A stretch of DNA of 64,000 nt from CAWFPR01 sp963817635 (GTDB taxonomy: Bacteria; Acidobacteriota; Vicinamibacteria; Vicinamibacterales; 2-12-FULL-66-21): assembly GCA_963817635.1 (NCBI GenBank), contig CAWFPR010000013.1, forward strand, positions 62,001-126,000, given 5' to 3'. A program made the translations under genes and the position numbers. The first letter of the stretch is position 1. The number at the start of each line of letters is the position of its first letter. The notes under the pieces are model-generated. The model saw nothing but the letters and a program-made list of their open reading frames with translations. It did no database searches and had not been told where the DNA came from. Shown here one piece after another: positions 28,176 through 37,038 of this stretch.

Positions 28176-30392
28176 TTAGAATCGGAAGTCCAGCGTGAGG
28201 CTGGCGGATCGGCCGGGCGCGTAGACCCACCGCGTATCCGGGCTCGCGTAGTAGGCCTCATCGAGCAGGTTGCGGGCCGAGGCGCGCAGTTCGACCTGGG
28301 GCGAGAGGCGCCAGCCGGCGGCGGCATCCATGATCGTCGCGCCTGGCGCGACGATCTCGCTCGGGCCCGGCCGATCGTCGGTGGCAACCCACGCGGTGCG
28401 GATCTGCGTGTAGCGGCCGGCCGCAAACTCCTTCCGCACGAGCAGCGACGCGGTTTTCGGCGTCACGTCATCGAGACTGGCGTTGTCGTCGAGCGCGACT
28501 CCGCGCGCCACCTGTCCGCTGGCTTCGATCGCGAAGCCCCCGGGCAGCGTCGAGCGCGCCTCGAGCTCGAACCCGCGCAGTCGAGCCCGTCCGCGATTCC
28601 GGAAGAAGAAGAAATCGGTCTGGGGCTGATAGCGTTCGACGAGGTCGGCGATGCGGTAGTGGTAGAGGTATGCAGCCATCTGAACCCGTCCCAGCGCGTA
28701 GCGCGCACCGAGATCGAGCTGGAGCGTCTTCTCGGGATCCAGATCGGGGTTGCCGGTGATGAATCCGCGCCCCGACGGCCCGCGGAAATACCGGTCGGAC
28801 AGCGTCGGATCGCGGAACGCACGGGCGATCTGTGCGGTCACGCTGAAGCCGGCGAAAGGGCCGACCGTGGCGGCGGCGAACCCCGACGCCGCACCGTTGG
28901 CCGTGGAGCGGTCGCCGAAGTACCCGCCGACATTGCTGGTCGTGACGCGATCGACGCGCATGCCGCCGGACACCCGAACGGCCCGGCCCGCGGCCGTTTC
29001 CGCCTGTGCATAAGCGCCCATGTCGATCCGGCGCGCCGAGTCCACCGAGAGGTTGTCGGACTCGGACGTCGCCTCGCTCGTGTCGTAGCGAATCGTGATG
29101 TCGTGCGCTTCCAGTCCGTAGCGGCCGTTGACGTCGAGTCCGAATTCCACGCGCGATTGGCCGAGGAACCTCACGGCGCTGCCCTTCACGTGGAAGTCGT
29201 TCGCCGACACGTCCGCGCGCTCGATGCTGCGCCCCGTAGTCGCCGTCGCGAACCGATCCTGGTCGGTTCGCTGGTCGAACGTCCCCACGAATCCCGTGAC
29301 GATGAGGCTCTGGAGGCCGGCGGTGCTGGTCAGCTCGTAGCTCGTGGTGAAGCGGTGCGAGTTCTCGTACGGATAGTAGAACCGCACCGTGCGCGAGTTG
29401 TTCCGCGGGCGTTCGATGTTCCGCCCGAAGTCGGATTGCCAGCCGGCGGAAAGCACCCCGCGGCCCACCTGATGGTCGAATCGGGCGAGGAAGCCGCGGT
29501 CCTTCCAGCCGGAGTTGAAAATGTTGGTGTCGTCCACGGGGCTGTCCCAGTCATCCGCCTGCCGCGCATGACCCTGCACGAGAAGGCCGCCGGCGGGAAG
29601 CCCCTGCGACACCTCGACCGATATCCGCCGATCGGGCACGCCGCTCCCGAACGTGCCGCTGCCGCGAACGTGAAAGCCGCTCCCCGGCTCGGCGCGGCGC
29701 GTGCGCACGGAAATGACGCCTCCGATGGCGTCCGATCCGTAGGCCACCGATCCGGGACCGCGCGCGACGTCGATGCCTTCGAACGACGACGGGTCGGCAA
29801 AGGTGGCGCTCGGGCCCACGCGGCGCTCCGAACTCACGCGGCCGCCGTCGATCAGCAGCAGGGTACGGCCGCGCGCGAGGCCGCGGATGGCGGGCACCGC
29901 CGCGTGTCCTTCCGACACCTGGTTCACGCCAGGCACCATCTCGAGGGCCTGGAGGAGGTTCTCGGGTGCGCGGCGCTCGATCTGCTCGGCCGACAGCAGC
30001 GTCGTCGCCGCAGCGGGCGCGACGGTGACGCTCGGAGCCGCGCCGACGACCGTCAGCGACTCCTCCGCGAGCGGATCGACCGGGATCACGTTGTCGGCCT
30101 CGAGCCGTGTGACGTCAACCGGATGGGCCACCGCCCCGCTCGGGAGGACCACGACCACCTGGAACGGCGGGTTGGGCCTGGGCTCGAACGTGAAGCGGCC
30201 TTCCGCGTCCGTGCGAACGGTGCCCGCGACCCCGACAATCATCACCGTCGCGCCCTCGACTGGCGCACCGGTGGTCCGGTTGACGACCTGTCCGCGGAAT
30301 GATCTGTCCTGAATGGCTTCGCTCTCCGACGCAAACGGAGCGAAGAGACACAGAATGAGGATGCGAGCGAAGCGAATCGAGCCGTGGCGCAT
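28176..30392 (-). CDS. TonB-dependent outer-membrane receptor with N-terminal carboxypeptidase-regulatory-like domain
   Basis: 738 residues. Signal peptide (about 1-26), carboxypeptidase-like regulatory domain (GQVVNRTTGAPVEGATVMIV), plug (ENLLQALEMVPGVNQVSEGH, IRGLARGRTLLLIDGGRV, DVARGPGSVAYGSDAIGGVI) and a 22-strand barrel ending ...PGRSASLTLDFRF. The plug pattern is BtuB/CirA-like, so a metal chelate, cobalamin or siderophore are possible cargoes. No riboswitch-like sequence is seen in the 105-bp upstream gap. The next gene on the minus strand is nadK, not a transport partner. Confidence 0.93.
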   Translation of the reverse strand: MRHGSIRFARILILCLFAPFASESEAIQDRSFRGQVVNRTTGAPVEGATVMIVGVAGTVRTDAEGRFTFEPRPNPPFQVVVVLPSGAVAHPVDVTRLEADNVIPVDPLAEESLTVVGAAPSVTVAPAAATTLLSAEQIERRAPENLLQALEMVPGVNQVSEGHAAVPAIRGLARGRTLLLIDGGRVSSERRVGPSATFADPSSFEGIDVARGPGSVAYGSDAIGGVISVRTRRAEPGSGFHVRGSGTFGSGVPDRRISVEVSQGLPAGGLLVQGHARQADDWDSPVDDTNIFNSGWKDRGFLARFDHQVGRGVLSAGWQSDFGRNIERPRNNSRTVRFYYPYENSHRFTTSYELTSTAGLQSLIVTGFVGTFDQRTDQDRFATATTGRSIERADVSANDFHVKGSAVRFLGQSRVEFGLDVNGRYGLEAHDITIRYDTSEATSESDNLSVDSARRIDMGAYAQAETAAGRAVRVSGGMRVDRVTTSNVGGYFGDRSTANGAASGFAAATVGPFAGFSVTAQIARAFRDPTLSDRYFRGPSGRGFITGNPDLDPEKTLQLDLGARYALGRVQMAAYLYHYRIADLVERYQPQTDFFFFRNRGRARLRGFELEARSTLPGGFAIEASGQVARGVALDDNASLDDVTPKTASLLVRKEFAAGRYTQIRTAWVATDDRPGPSEIVAPGATIMDAAAGWRLSPQVELRASARNLLDEAYYASPDTRWVYAPGRSASLTLDFRF

Positions 30393-30469
30393 ACGCTAGC
30401 AGAGCACGGCAGGCGCTGTTACTACCACACGTAGTAGATGCCTGCGAACGCGCGAAACCCGGGCGGACG

Positions 30470-30487
30470 CTGCCGGATTACCGGCAG
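30470..30487. terminator. Short hairpin after nadK
   Basis: CTGCCGG-ATTA-CCGGCAG, a 7-bp perfect stem 10 bp downstream of the nadK stop on the minus strand. The T-rich tail is missing, so strength is doubtful. A weaker inverted repeat TACTAC/GTAGTA lies near 30420-30437. The gap holds nothing else. Confidence 0.4.
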
Positions 30488-30497
30488 AGCGCGCCGC

Positions 30498-31385
30498 TCA
30501 CCGCTCGTTCCATTTCAGTTTCTGCCGGAGCACGTCGAAGTAGGTTCGCGTCTGCGCCCGCACGAGCCGAAGCCGGCGGTCCGCGCGGACGATGCTGATC
30601 ACGTCGCCCGGTTCGAGGGCGTGGCCCGACTGACCGTCGAATGTGACGAACACCTCGTCGTTGTCGGCCATCGCCGGAGCGACGCGGACCTCTGAGGTGG
30701 CCGGGATCACGATCGGGCGGTTCGTCAGCATGTGGGGCGCAATGGGCGTGAGGAGCAGCGCGTCCATCGACGGGTGCAGGATTGGTCCGCCGGCCGCGAG
30801 GTTGTAGGCGGTCGACCCCGTCGGACTCGCGATGATCAGTCCGTCGGCGCGGACCCGCATCACGGGCTGGCTGTCTACCGACACCGCGAGGTCGATGATC
30901 CGCGACAGGGCGCCCTTCGTAATCACGACGTCGTTCAGGGCGATGCGGTCGGTGTGGACGGCGTCGCCGCGCAGCGTGCGCGAACGCACCATCATGCGGT
31001 CGTCGATCCGGGCGGTGCCGTCGAGGACCGCCTCGAGCGCGGGGTAGAGCTCGGGGAGCGTGATCTCGGTCAGGAATCCGAGGCTTCCGAAGTTGACGCC
31101 CAGGATCGGCGTGGCCGCGTCGGAGTCGGCGATGCGCCCGGCCATCCCGATGAGCGTGCCGTCGCCGCCGAGGACGACCACGAGATCGCAGGCCTGCGGG
31201 AGGTCGTCACGGCTGCAGGTCGGACGATCGGCCGGCAGGCCCGCGAGCAACGCCGTCTCGGTTTCGAAGACCGGCTGCACGGAGCGTGCCTCCAGCCACC
31301 CGGCCAGGTCCGCGAGTACGCCGGCGGCGGCCTCGAGCCGCGTCTTTGCGACAAGTCCGATGCGGGTAATTGGCGCCATCGTCAA
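30498..31385 (-). CDS. nadK: NAD kinase
   Basis: 295 residues. The GGDGT motif (VVLGGDGTLIGMA), NFGSLGFLTE and SPTGSTAYNLAAGGPILHP are the three conserved NAD-kinase signatures. The enzyme makes NADP from NAD with ATP or polyphosphate in the cytosol. An ATG six bases inside (MAPITRIGLV) is an equally good start. It overlaps the tlyA stop by 4 bp and is the last gene of the xseA-xseB-ispA-tlyA-nadK cluster, an order also seen in Firmicutes with dxs and recN, which are absent here. Confidence 0.96.
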   Translation of the reverse strand: MTMAPITRIGLVAKTRLEAAAGVLADLAGWLEARSVQPVFETETALLAGLPADRPTCSRDDLPQACDLVVVLGGDGTLIGMAGRIADSDAATPILGVNFGSLGFLTEITLPELYPALEAVLDGTARIDDRMMVRSRTLRGDAVHTDRIALNDVVITKGALSRIIDLAVSVDSQPVMRVRADGLIIASPTGSTAYNLAAGGPILHPSMDALLLTPIAPHMLTNRPIVIPATSEVRVAPAMADNDEVFVTFDGQSGHALEPGDVISIVRADRRLRLVRAQTRTYFDVLRQKLKWNER

Positions 31386-32140
31386 CGGGTATCGGCCCCC
31401 GGTCGGAGGTGCAACAGGAACTCGCGATTGCCTTCCATGCCTGCAATCGGCGATTCGGCGAGTCCACGACGCTCCAATCCTAGCCTATCGGCGGCGGCCA
31501 CGACTTCCTGCACGACGCGGAACCGTACCGCCTCGTCGTGCACGATGCCGCCGCGGGCCACTTCGGCGCGCCCGGCCTCGAACTGCGGCTTGACGAGCGC
31601 GACCACGTGCCCGCCGGGCTGCAGCAGCGCCCCGACGACCGGCAGGATGTGGCGCAGCGAAATGAACGACACGTCGATGGTGACGATCTCGAAGCGGCGG
31701 TGGTCCGGCGGGAGCTGGTCGGGCGTGAGGTTGCGCGCGTTGAGGCGTTCGAGGACCGTGACGCGGGGATCGGTCCGGATCTTCCAGTCGAGTTGTCCGT
31801 GGCCGACATCGAGCGCGACGACCCGCGCGGCGCCGCGGCGGAGCAGCACGTCGGTGAAGCCGCCCGTCGAGGCGCCGATGTCGAGGGCGGTCCAGCCGGT
31901 GACGTCGATGCCGAACGTCTCCAGTGCATGCGCGAGCTTGAGGCCCCCTCGACCGACGTAGGGATGATCGCGGCCGGTGAGCGTGATATCGGCGTCGGGC
32001 GCGACCTGCATGCCGGCCTTGCCGGCAGGGTGGCCGTCGACCCGCACGTCACCGGCCAGAACGAGCGCGCGCGCTCGCTCGCGCGAGGCGGCGAGTCCGC
32101 GTTCGACGAGCAGCGAGTCGAGGCGTATGCCGTTCTTCAA
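31382..32140 (-). CDS. tlyA: TlyA family rRNA 2'-O-methyltransferase (hemolysin-like)
   Basis: 252 residues from a TTG at 32140 that overlaps the ispA TGA (TTGA). An N-terminal S4 RNA-binding domain (RLDSLLVERGLAASRERARA) is followed by an FtsJ-like Rossmann methyltransferase domain: GRGGLKLAHALE, ALDIGASTGGFTDVLL (SAM site), VALDVGHGQLDWKI, VTIDVSFISLRHILP, VKPQFEAGR. TlyA methylates ribose in 16S/23S rRNA and confers capreomycin sensitivity in mycobacteria. A GTG at 32161 is an alternative start; no RBS decides. Confidence 0.93.
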   Translation of the reverse strand: MKNGIRLDSLLVERGLAASRERARALVLAGDVRVDGHPAGKAGMQVAPDADITLTGRDHPYVGRGGLKLAHALETFGIDVTGWTALDIGASTGGFTDVLLRRGAARVVALDVGHGQLDWKIRTDPRVTVLERLNARNLTPDQLPPDHRRFEIVTIDVSFISLRHILPVVGALLQPGGHVVALVKPQFEAGRAEVARGGIVHDEAVRFRVVQEVVAAADRLGLERRGLAESPIAGMEGNREFLLHLRPGADTR

Positions 32141-33087
32141 TTCGTGCGGCCGACGATCCACCGGGCGATCGCCGGGAGCGCGCCGCCCAGGTGCCCCTCG
32201 TCGAGCGCCGCGAGCGCCAGGCGGACGCACTCGCCGGCGAGGCGGCGCGACTGCTCGAGCCCGTAGAGCGACGGATACGTCGGCTTGCCGGCGGCGGCGT
32301 CCTTGCCAGCGGTCTTCCCCAGGTCGGCCGACGCGCCTTCGACGTCGAGGATGTCGTCGACGATCTGAAACGCGAGGCCCGCCTGTATCGCGTAGCGGCT
32401 GACAGCCGCCTCGAGTTCAGGCGTGGCTCCGGCCATGACGGCGCCCGCGACCGCGGAGGCGCGAATGAGCGCCCCGGTCTTGCGGCCGTGCATCTCGCGC
32501 AGGCCCGCGGCGTCCAGCGGCGGCGCGCCCGGTGCGGCGGCCCGCAGATCGATGGCCTGCCCGCCCACCATCCCGCCTGCGCCGGCCGCGTCGGCGATGA
32601 TCGCGCACGCGCGCAGCTTCCGCCGGTTCATTTCGGCTTCCCCGATCGCACCCGCGTCGTGGGGTTCGCGGGCGAGGAGCGCGAAAGCCTCCGTCAGCAG
32701 CGCGTCGCCCGCGAGAATCGCCAGGCCTTCCCCGTAGACGACGTGCGAGGTCGGCCGGCCGCGCCGCATGGTGTCGTTGTCCATCGCGGGCAGATCGTCG
32801 TGAACCAGCGAATACGTGTGAATCAGCTCGAGGGCGCACGCCGCCGGGATGGCCAGCGCGCGCGAGACCGCCTCGTCGCAGGCCAGCCGCTCGGCCACCG
32901 CCTCGGCGGCGGCGATGACCAGCATCGGCCGCAGGCGCTTGCCGCCCGCGAAGAGGCTGTAGCGCATCGCGTCGCAGACATCGGCGGGAGCGGAGGCCGC
33001 GGTCGGCACGAAGCGTTCGAGGGCGGCGTCGACCGTCTGCCGCCGGGCGTCGAGCCATGCGCGCAGGTCGAACCCGGTGGCGCTCAC
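32137..33087 (-). CDS. ispA: Polyprenyl (farnesyl/geranylgeranyl) diphosphate synthase
   Basis: 316 residues. The first Asp-rich motif is HDDLPAMDND and the second DDILDVEG, with GGKRLRP for IPP binding, GLAFQIVDD and KPTYPSL. These assign it to the short-chain IspA subgroup that condenses IPP with DMAPP to FPP or GGPP for quinones, undecaprenyl phosphate and membrane lipids. Product length cannot be told reliably. It overlaps xseB (ATGA) and tlyA (TTGA), so the cluster is translationally coupled. Confidence 0.94.
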   Translation of the reverse strand: MSATGFDLRAWLDARRQTVDAALERFVPTAASAPADVCDAMRYSLFAGGKRLRPMLVIAAAEAVAERLACDEAVSRALAIPAACALELIHTYSLVHDDLPAMDNDTMRRGRPTSHVVYGEGLAILAGDALLTEAFALLAREPHDAGAIGEAEMNRRKLRACAIIADAAGAGGMVGGQAIDLRAAAPGAPPLDAAGLREMHGRKTGALIRASAVAGAVMAGATPELEAAVSRYAIQAGLAFQIVDDILDVEGASADLGKTAGKDAAAGKPTYPSLYGLEQSRRLAGECVRLALAALDEGHLGGALPAIARWIVGRTN

Positions 33088-33332
33088 CGCGCGCTCTCGT
33101 CCTCGTCGGCGCCGAACGAAGCGGGCGCTGCCTTGACCTCGCCGCGCTCGTTGAGGATCTCGATACGCCGTTCGGCTTCTTCGAGCTTCGAGTGGCAGAA
33201 GCGCGACAACTGTACTCCCCGCTCGTACAGCTCGAGCGACTTCTCGAGTGCGAGGTCGCCGTTCTCGAGGGTCTTCACGATGGTCTCGAGCTCCGCAATT
33301 GCGGATTCGAAGTCCTTAATGGTCGGATCCAT
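33084..33332 (-). CDS. xseB: Exodeoxyribonuclease VII small subunit
   Basis: 82 residues: FESAIAELETIVKTLENGDL, LEKSLELYERGVQLSRFC and KLEEAERRIEIL are the diagnostic XseB helices. The acidic tail DEDESAR is unremarkable. XseB binds XseA helices to form the elongated ExoVII nuclease. It overlaps xseA by 17 bp and ispA by 4 bp. Confidence 0.95.
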   Translation of the reverse strand: MDPTIKDFESAIAELETIVKTLENGDLALEKSLELYERGVQLSRFCHSKLEEAERRIEILNERGEVKAAPASFGADEDESAR

Positions 33333-34726
33333 GTCGGCGTGTCTCTTCCACGATGCACTGAATCTCGCCGTCGTGCAACGTCACCTGCACTCGGTCCAGC
33401 GGCGCGACGGCGTCCGCGCTGCGGAGGATGGCGGTTCGATCCTGGGTCCAGCAGACCGCGTAGCCGCGGGCGAGCACGGCCAGAGGGCTGAGCGATTCGA
33501 GTCGCGCCGCGGCGCCGCCGAGCCGCGCCCGCGCCAAATGACGGGTCCGTTCGGCCGCCGAGTCCATGCGTGCGTCGGCGGCTCCCAGCCGTCCGCGCAT
33601 GGCCGACAGGTGCTGCCGCAGATCGCAGGCGTCGAGTCGCAGGTGGAGCGCGCGCTGCGCGCGGACGCGGCGCGCGACGAGCGCGGTTCCGATGCGCCGC
33701 AGCGCGTGGGTGATCTCGTCGGCATGCCGCGCACGCATCGCGAGGCGCACCTGCCACCCCGCGATGCCCCGGCGGCTGGCCAGGGCCTGCACCCGCACGC
33801 GGCGCCGCTGCACGCCGGCCCCGGCGGCGGCCTGCAGGCGATGGACGAGCCGATCGACGCGGCCGGCGAATTCATCCTTCGCCGTGACGACCATTTCGGC
33901 GGCGGCCGAAGGGGTCGGGGCACGCAGATCGGCCACGAAGTCCGCGATCGTCACATCCACTTCGTGCCCGACGGCCGAGATGACCGGCACGGGGCACGCC
34001 GCGATCGCCCGCGCCACGATCTCCTCGTTGAAGGCCCACAGGTCTTCGATTGACCCGCCACCACGCCCCGCGATGACGACATCGACGCCCGGGACCCTCG
34101 CGACCGCGCGCAGCGCGCGGGCGATGTCTTCGGCGGCGCCGTCCCCCTGGACCCGGGTCGGGCGAACAATCAGGTGCGCGTTTGGATGACGCCGGCGAAG
34201 CACCTGGATGATGTCGCGAATCGCCGCGCCGTCGAGCGACGTGACGATGCCGATCTTGCGCGGGAGCGCCGGCAGCGGCCGCTTGCGCGCGGCGTCGAAC
34301 AGCCCCTCGGCCTGCAGGCGCGTCTTCAACTGGTCGAAGGCCAGCTGCAGCGCGCCCAGCCCTTGCGGCTCGAGATGGTCGCAGACGAGTTGATACTCGC
34401 CCTTCGGGTCGTAGACGCCGAGACGGCCGCGCGCGATGACGCGCTGGCCGTCCCCGGCCTTGAATCGGAGGTAGCGCACCGCGGAGCGGAACATGACCGC
34501 CTTGATCTGGGCTCCGCCGTCCTTGAGGGTGAAGTACAGGTGGCCGGTATTCCACAGCCGGCAGTTCGAGAATCTCGCCTTCCACCCAGACGTCGCCGAA
34601 GCTCGACTCGAGCAGTCCGCGAATGGCGGCGGTCAGGCCGGAAACGGACCACACACGTTGCTCGGGCGGCCGGCCGGGACGCCCGTGGTCCTCCTCGAAC
34701 GGCAGCGAGAACAGGTCAGAGGGCAT
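33316..34726 (-). CDS. xseA: Exodeoxyribonuclease VII large subunit (frameshifted)
   Basis: About 469 residues. The N-terminal OB fold (VWSVSGLTAAIRGLLESSFG, then the conserved HLYFTLKDGG) is followed by the catalytic domain (IGIVTSLDGAAIRDI, DVVIAGRGGGSIEDLWAFNE, PVISAVGHEVDVTIADFVAD) and the long coiled-coil C-terminal domain that holds XseB. ExoVII degrades single-stranded DNA. The frame breaks at about 34571: a GATC read as GATTC, or an extra C before TCG, restores VEGEISNCRLWNTG. The start overlaps ymdB by 11 bp. Confidence 0.95.
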
Positions 34727-35513
34727 CGACCTGATCGGCCGAGAGGTTCAGCCGCTCGATGGCCGTGGCTTTCCCCGTGGCCGCATCAGCCGTGACGATG
34801 ACCGCGTTGAGGCGCCCACCACCGCTGGCGGCCTCGAATTTTGCCGGCATCCCGTTCAGGAAGCGGCCGAGGGCGGCGTCGGTGGTGACCCCGATGATGG
34901 AATCGTGCGGCCCCGTCATGCCGACGTCCGTCATGCACGCCGTGCCCTTCGGCAGGATCCGCTCGTCGGCGGTCTGCACGTGGGTGTGCGTCCCGAAGAC
35001 GGCCGTCGCGCGGCCGTCGAGGTGCCATGCCATCGCGATTTTCTCCGAGGTCGCCTCGGCGTGGAAGTCCACGACGATGACGCGCGTTTTCGCGCGGAGC
35101 GTTTCAATCTCGCGCAGGACCACGGCGAAGGGGTCATCGAGCGGCGCCATGAAGATGCGCCCCATGACGTTGACGACACCGACCGGCTCGCCCGTGCGCG
35201 TCCGGGCGAGATAGCTGCCGCGGCCCGGGGCGCCGGCCGGGAAGTTCGCCGGCCGGAGCAGCCGCGGCTGGCGCGGGATGTACTCGAGCACTTCCTTCTT
35301 GTCCCAGATGTGGTTGCCCGAGGTCATCACGTCGACGCCGTAGCCGAGGATCGTCTCGGCGATGTCGCCGGTCACGCCGAAACCGGCCGCGGAGTTCTCG
35401 ACGTTGGCGATGACCAGATCGATGTCGCGCCGCTCGACGAGTGCCGCCACGGCCTTGTGGGCGAGATCGCGTCCGGGCCGGCCGAAGATGTCGCCGATGA
35501 AAAGGATGCGCAA
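34716..35513 (-). CDS. ymdB: YmdB-family metallophosphoesterase
   Basis: 265 residues with every dinuclear metal motif of the TIGR00282/YmdB family: MRILFIGDIFGRPGR, VIANVENSAAGFG, TSGNHIWDKKE, VDFHAEATSEK, GTHTHVQTADERILP. Bacillus YmdB is a 2',3'-cyclic nucleotide phosphodiesterase that affects biofilm and motility. It is translationally coupled to xseA. A paralogous metallophosphoesterase lies at 53704-54574. Confidence 0.93.
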   Translation of the reverse strand: MRILFIGDIFGRPGRDLAHKAVAALVERRDIDLVIANVENSAAGFGVTGDIAETILGYGVDVMTSGNHIWDKKEVLEYIPRQPRLLRPANFPAGAPGRGSYLARTRTGEPVGVVNVMGRIFMAPLDDPFAVVLREIETLRAKTRVIVVDFHAEATSEKIAMAWHLDGRATAVFGTHTHVQTADERILPKGTACMTDVGMTGPHDSIIGVTTDAALGRFLNGMPAKFEAASGGGRLNAVIVTADAATGKATAIERLNLSADQVDAL

Positions 35514-35516
35514 GGG

Positions 35517-35954
35517 TCAGTCTGCCTGGACGGCAATCGTGATTTCAGCACCGCGCCGCTCGGTGATGCGCGGCAGCGTCACGCGCAGCTCGCCGGCGGT
35601 GAGTCTGGCGCGGGCGGTCCCCGCGTCGAAGGCGCCCGTCAGGCGCACCGCTCGCACGAACCGCCCGAAGGTGCGTTCGGCAAGGTGAAACGCGGCGTTT
35701 CGATGTCCGCAGGTGGCCGGGAGCTTCTGGCCGGCGACAACCAGGGTGTTGCGGGCGAATATGATTTTCACGGACTCGCCTGACACGCCGGGCAGGTCCA
35801 TGACCAGCTCGATGCCGTCGGCGGTCTCGACCACATCGCAGGGCGGGGTGCATTCGCCGGCTGCGCCGCCTGCGCTGGCGTCCTCGTCCAGCAGATTCAG
35901 CATCCGCCTGAGGTCGTCCCCCATCTCGCGCCGCTCCACGAAAATGCGCGCCAT
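35517..35954 (-). CDS. Hsp20/alpha-crystallin-like protein, divergent
   Basis: 145 residues from the ATG at 35954. The C-terminal 90 residues have the alpha-crystallin layout: DVVETADGIELVMDLPGVSG, VKIIFARNTLVVAGQK, RAVRLTGAFDAG and LTAGELRVTLPR, which end the domain. The N-terminus MARIFVERREMGDDLRRMLNL is short. It is divergent from the canonical hsp20 gene at 36180 and lies 3 bp upstream of ymdB. It is probably a second small heat-shock chaperone with weak similarity to its neighbour. Confidence 0.82.
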   Translation of the reverse strand: MARIFVERREMGDDLRRMLNLLDEDASAGGAAGECTPPCDVVETADGIELVMDLPGVSGESVKIIFARNTLVVAGQKLPATCGHRNAAFHLAERTFGRFVRAVRLTGAFDAGTARARLTAGELRVTLPRITERRGAEITIAVQAD

Positions 35955-36049
35955 GGTCCACATTCTAACAAGGTGTGGCGCGGAATGGTCCGGGAAGCGG
36001 AATAGCCCGTCCGGCAAAGATATGAGTGTAAATAACTAATATATAATGC

Positions 36050-36078
36050 TTGACAAGCACTAAGATTTTTCGTATAGT
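36050..36078 (+). promoter_or_regulatory. Consensus sigma70 promoter upstream of hsp20
   Basis: TTGACA at 36050-36055, a 17-bp spacer, and TATAGT at 36073-36078. The hexamers lie in a sharply AT-rich island (about 36030-36080) within a GC-rich genome. The transcript would have a leader of about 95 nt, long enough for a thermometer-type structure. No CIRCE (TTAGCACTC-N9-GAGTGCTAA) is present. Confidence 0.85.
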
Positions 36079-36179
36079 CGGTTCGACTGGGATCGGGACG
36101 ACTCCGATACGGAGGCCCGTCGGCCCTCAGGAAATAAAGAGAGATAAGACACGACGAGAGAAAAATGAGGAGGAACGTA

Positions 36180-36611
36180 ATGGCACTGATTCGATGGGAG
36201 CCCGCACGTGAGCTGGCATCGATGGAAATCGATCGGCTCAACCGCATGTTCTCGGATCTCTACGGCGAGGCCTTCGGTCGTGGCTGGATGCCGGCGGTCG
36301 ATATCTACGAAAACGACGAGCACGAAGTCGTCATCAAGGCCGAGCTCCCGGAAATGAAACGGGAAGACATCGGCATCACGTTCGAAAACAATGTCCTGAC
36401 CCTCAAGGGCGAGCGGAAGATTGAAAACGTGTCGCGCCGGGAGTCGTTCCAGCGGATGGAGCGCGGCTACGGCAGCTTCACGCGCTCGTTCACCGTTCCG
36501 GCGACCGTCGACGCGGACCGGATCAGCGCCGCCTACAAGGATGGCGTTCTGACGGTTCGGCTCCCGCAGCGCGACGACGCCAAGCCGAAGCAGATCACCG
36601 TCGGCGAATGA
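36180..36611 (+). CDS. Hsp20 family small heat-shock protein
   Basis: 143 residues. The ATG at 36180 has a good RBS (AGGAGG with a 7-nt gap); an ATG 15 bp upstream overlaps that RBS and is less likely. The alpha-crystallin domain is complete: PAVDIYENDEHEVVIKAELP, DIGITFENNVLTLKGERK, YGSFTRSFTVPATVDADRI, AAYKDGVLTVRLPQRDDAKP. The usual C-terminal I/V-x-I/V tail is ITVGE. It holds unfolding proteins as an oligomeric chaperone. Strong promoter and terminator isolate it as a single-gene unit. Confidence 0.95.
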   Translation: MALIRWEPARELASMEIDRLNRMFSDLYGEAFGRGWMPAVDIYENDEHEVVIKAELPEMKREDIGITFENNVLTLKGERKIENVSRRESFQRMERGYGSFTRSFTVPATVDADRISAAYKDGVLTVRLPQRDDAKPKQITVGE

Positions 36612-36720
36612 CGCCTGGCGGACGGTTGCGAGCCGGGCGCCCGCCCGGCTCGCGTGCTCTCGGTCCCGCTCCCGGCACGGCGCGAGGCCCCATCAGAGTG
36701 ACCTGGGCCACAGCGGAATA

Positions 36721-36742
36721 GGCCGCCCTTTCATTGGCGGCC
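36721..36742 (+). terminator. Rho-independent terminator after hsp20
   Basis: GGCCGCC (36721-36727), an 8-nt loop and GGCGGCC (36736-36742), followed by TCTTTC. It separates hsp20 from rpoZ. Confidence 0.75.
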
Positions 36743-36765
36743 TCTTTCAAGTAGTCTGTAGGTAC

Positions 36766-37038
36766 ATGACACAGCACGACTTGGACGAACAGGACGCCCT
36801 CTCGAAGGCGGCCAGCGAACCTGCGGCTCCTATAACTAGCCGTTTTCTCTTCGTGGACGTCGCGGCTCAGCGCGCCAAACAGCTTCGGCGCGGTGCGCTC
36901 GTGCGGCTCGATCGCGTGCCCGGCACCGGGCCGCACAAGCTCGAACGCATTGCCATGGAGGAAGTGCGCACAGGGCTGATTCAGTACACGCTCCCGACGA
37001 CGCACGAGGGCTCGCCCCGCGGGGGGAGTCACGGATGA
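36766..37038 (+). CDS. rpoZ: RNA polymerase omega subunit
   Basis: 90 residues. The omega pattern is ITSRFLFVDVAAQRAKQLRR followed by KLERIAMEEVRTGLIQYTL, matching the (S/N)R(Y/F)...AA.RA.QL...K....A..E...G.I signature. The tail TTHEGSPRGGSHG is disordered. Omega helps beta-prime fold and carries ppGpp effects. It overlaps the next small membrane gene (ATGA). Confidence 0.88.
   Translation: MTQHDLDEQDALSKAASEPAAPITSRFLFVDVAAQRAKQLRRGALVRLDRVPGTGPHKLERIAMEEVRTGLIQYTLPTTHEGSPRGGSHG

Noticed and set aside
30393..30497. Cobalamin riboswitch before the second TonB receptor
   Set aside because: The gap is about 105 bp and shows no B12-box or comparable conserved core.
36010..36170. CIRCE element at hsp20
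   Set aside because: No TTAGCACTC-N9-GAGTGCTAA; only isolated look-alike fragments.
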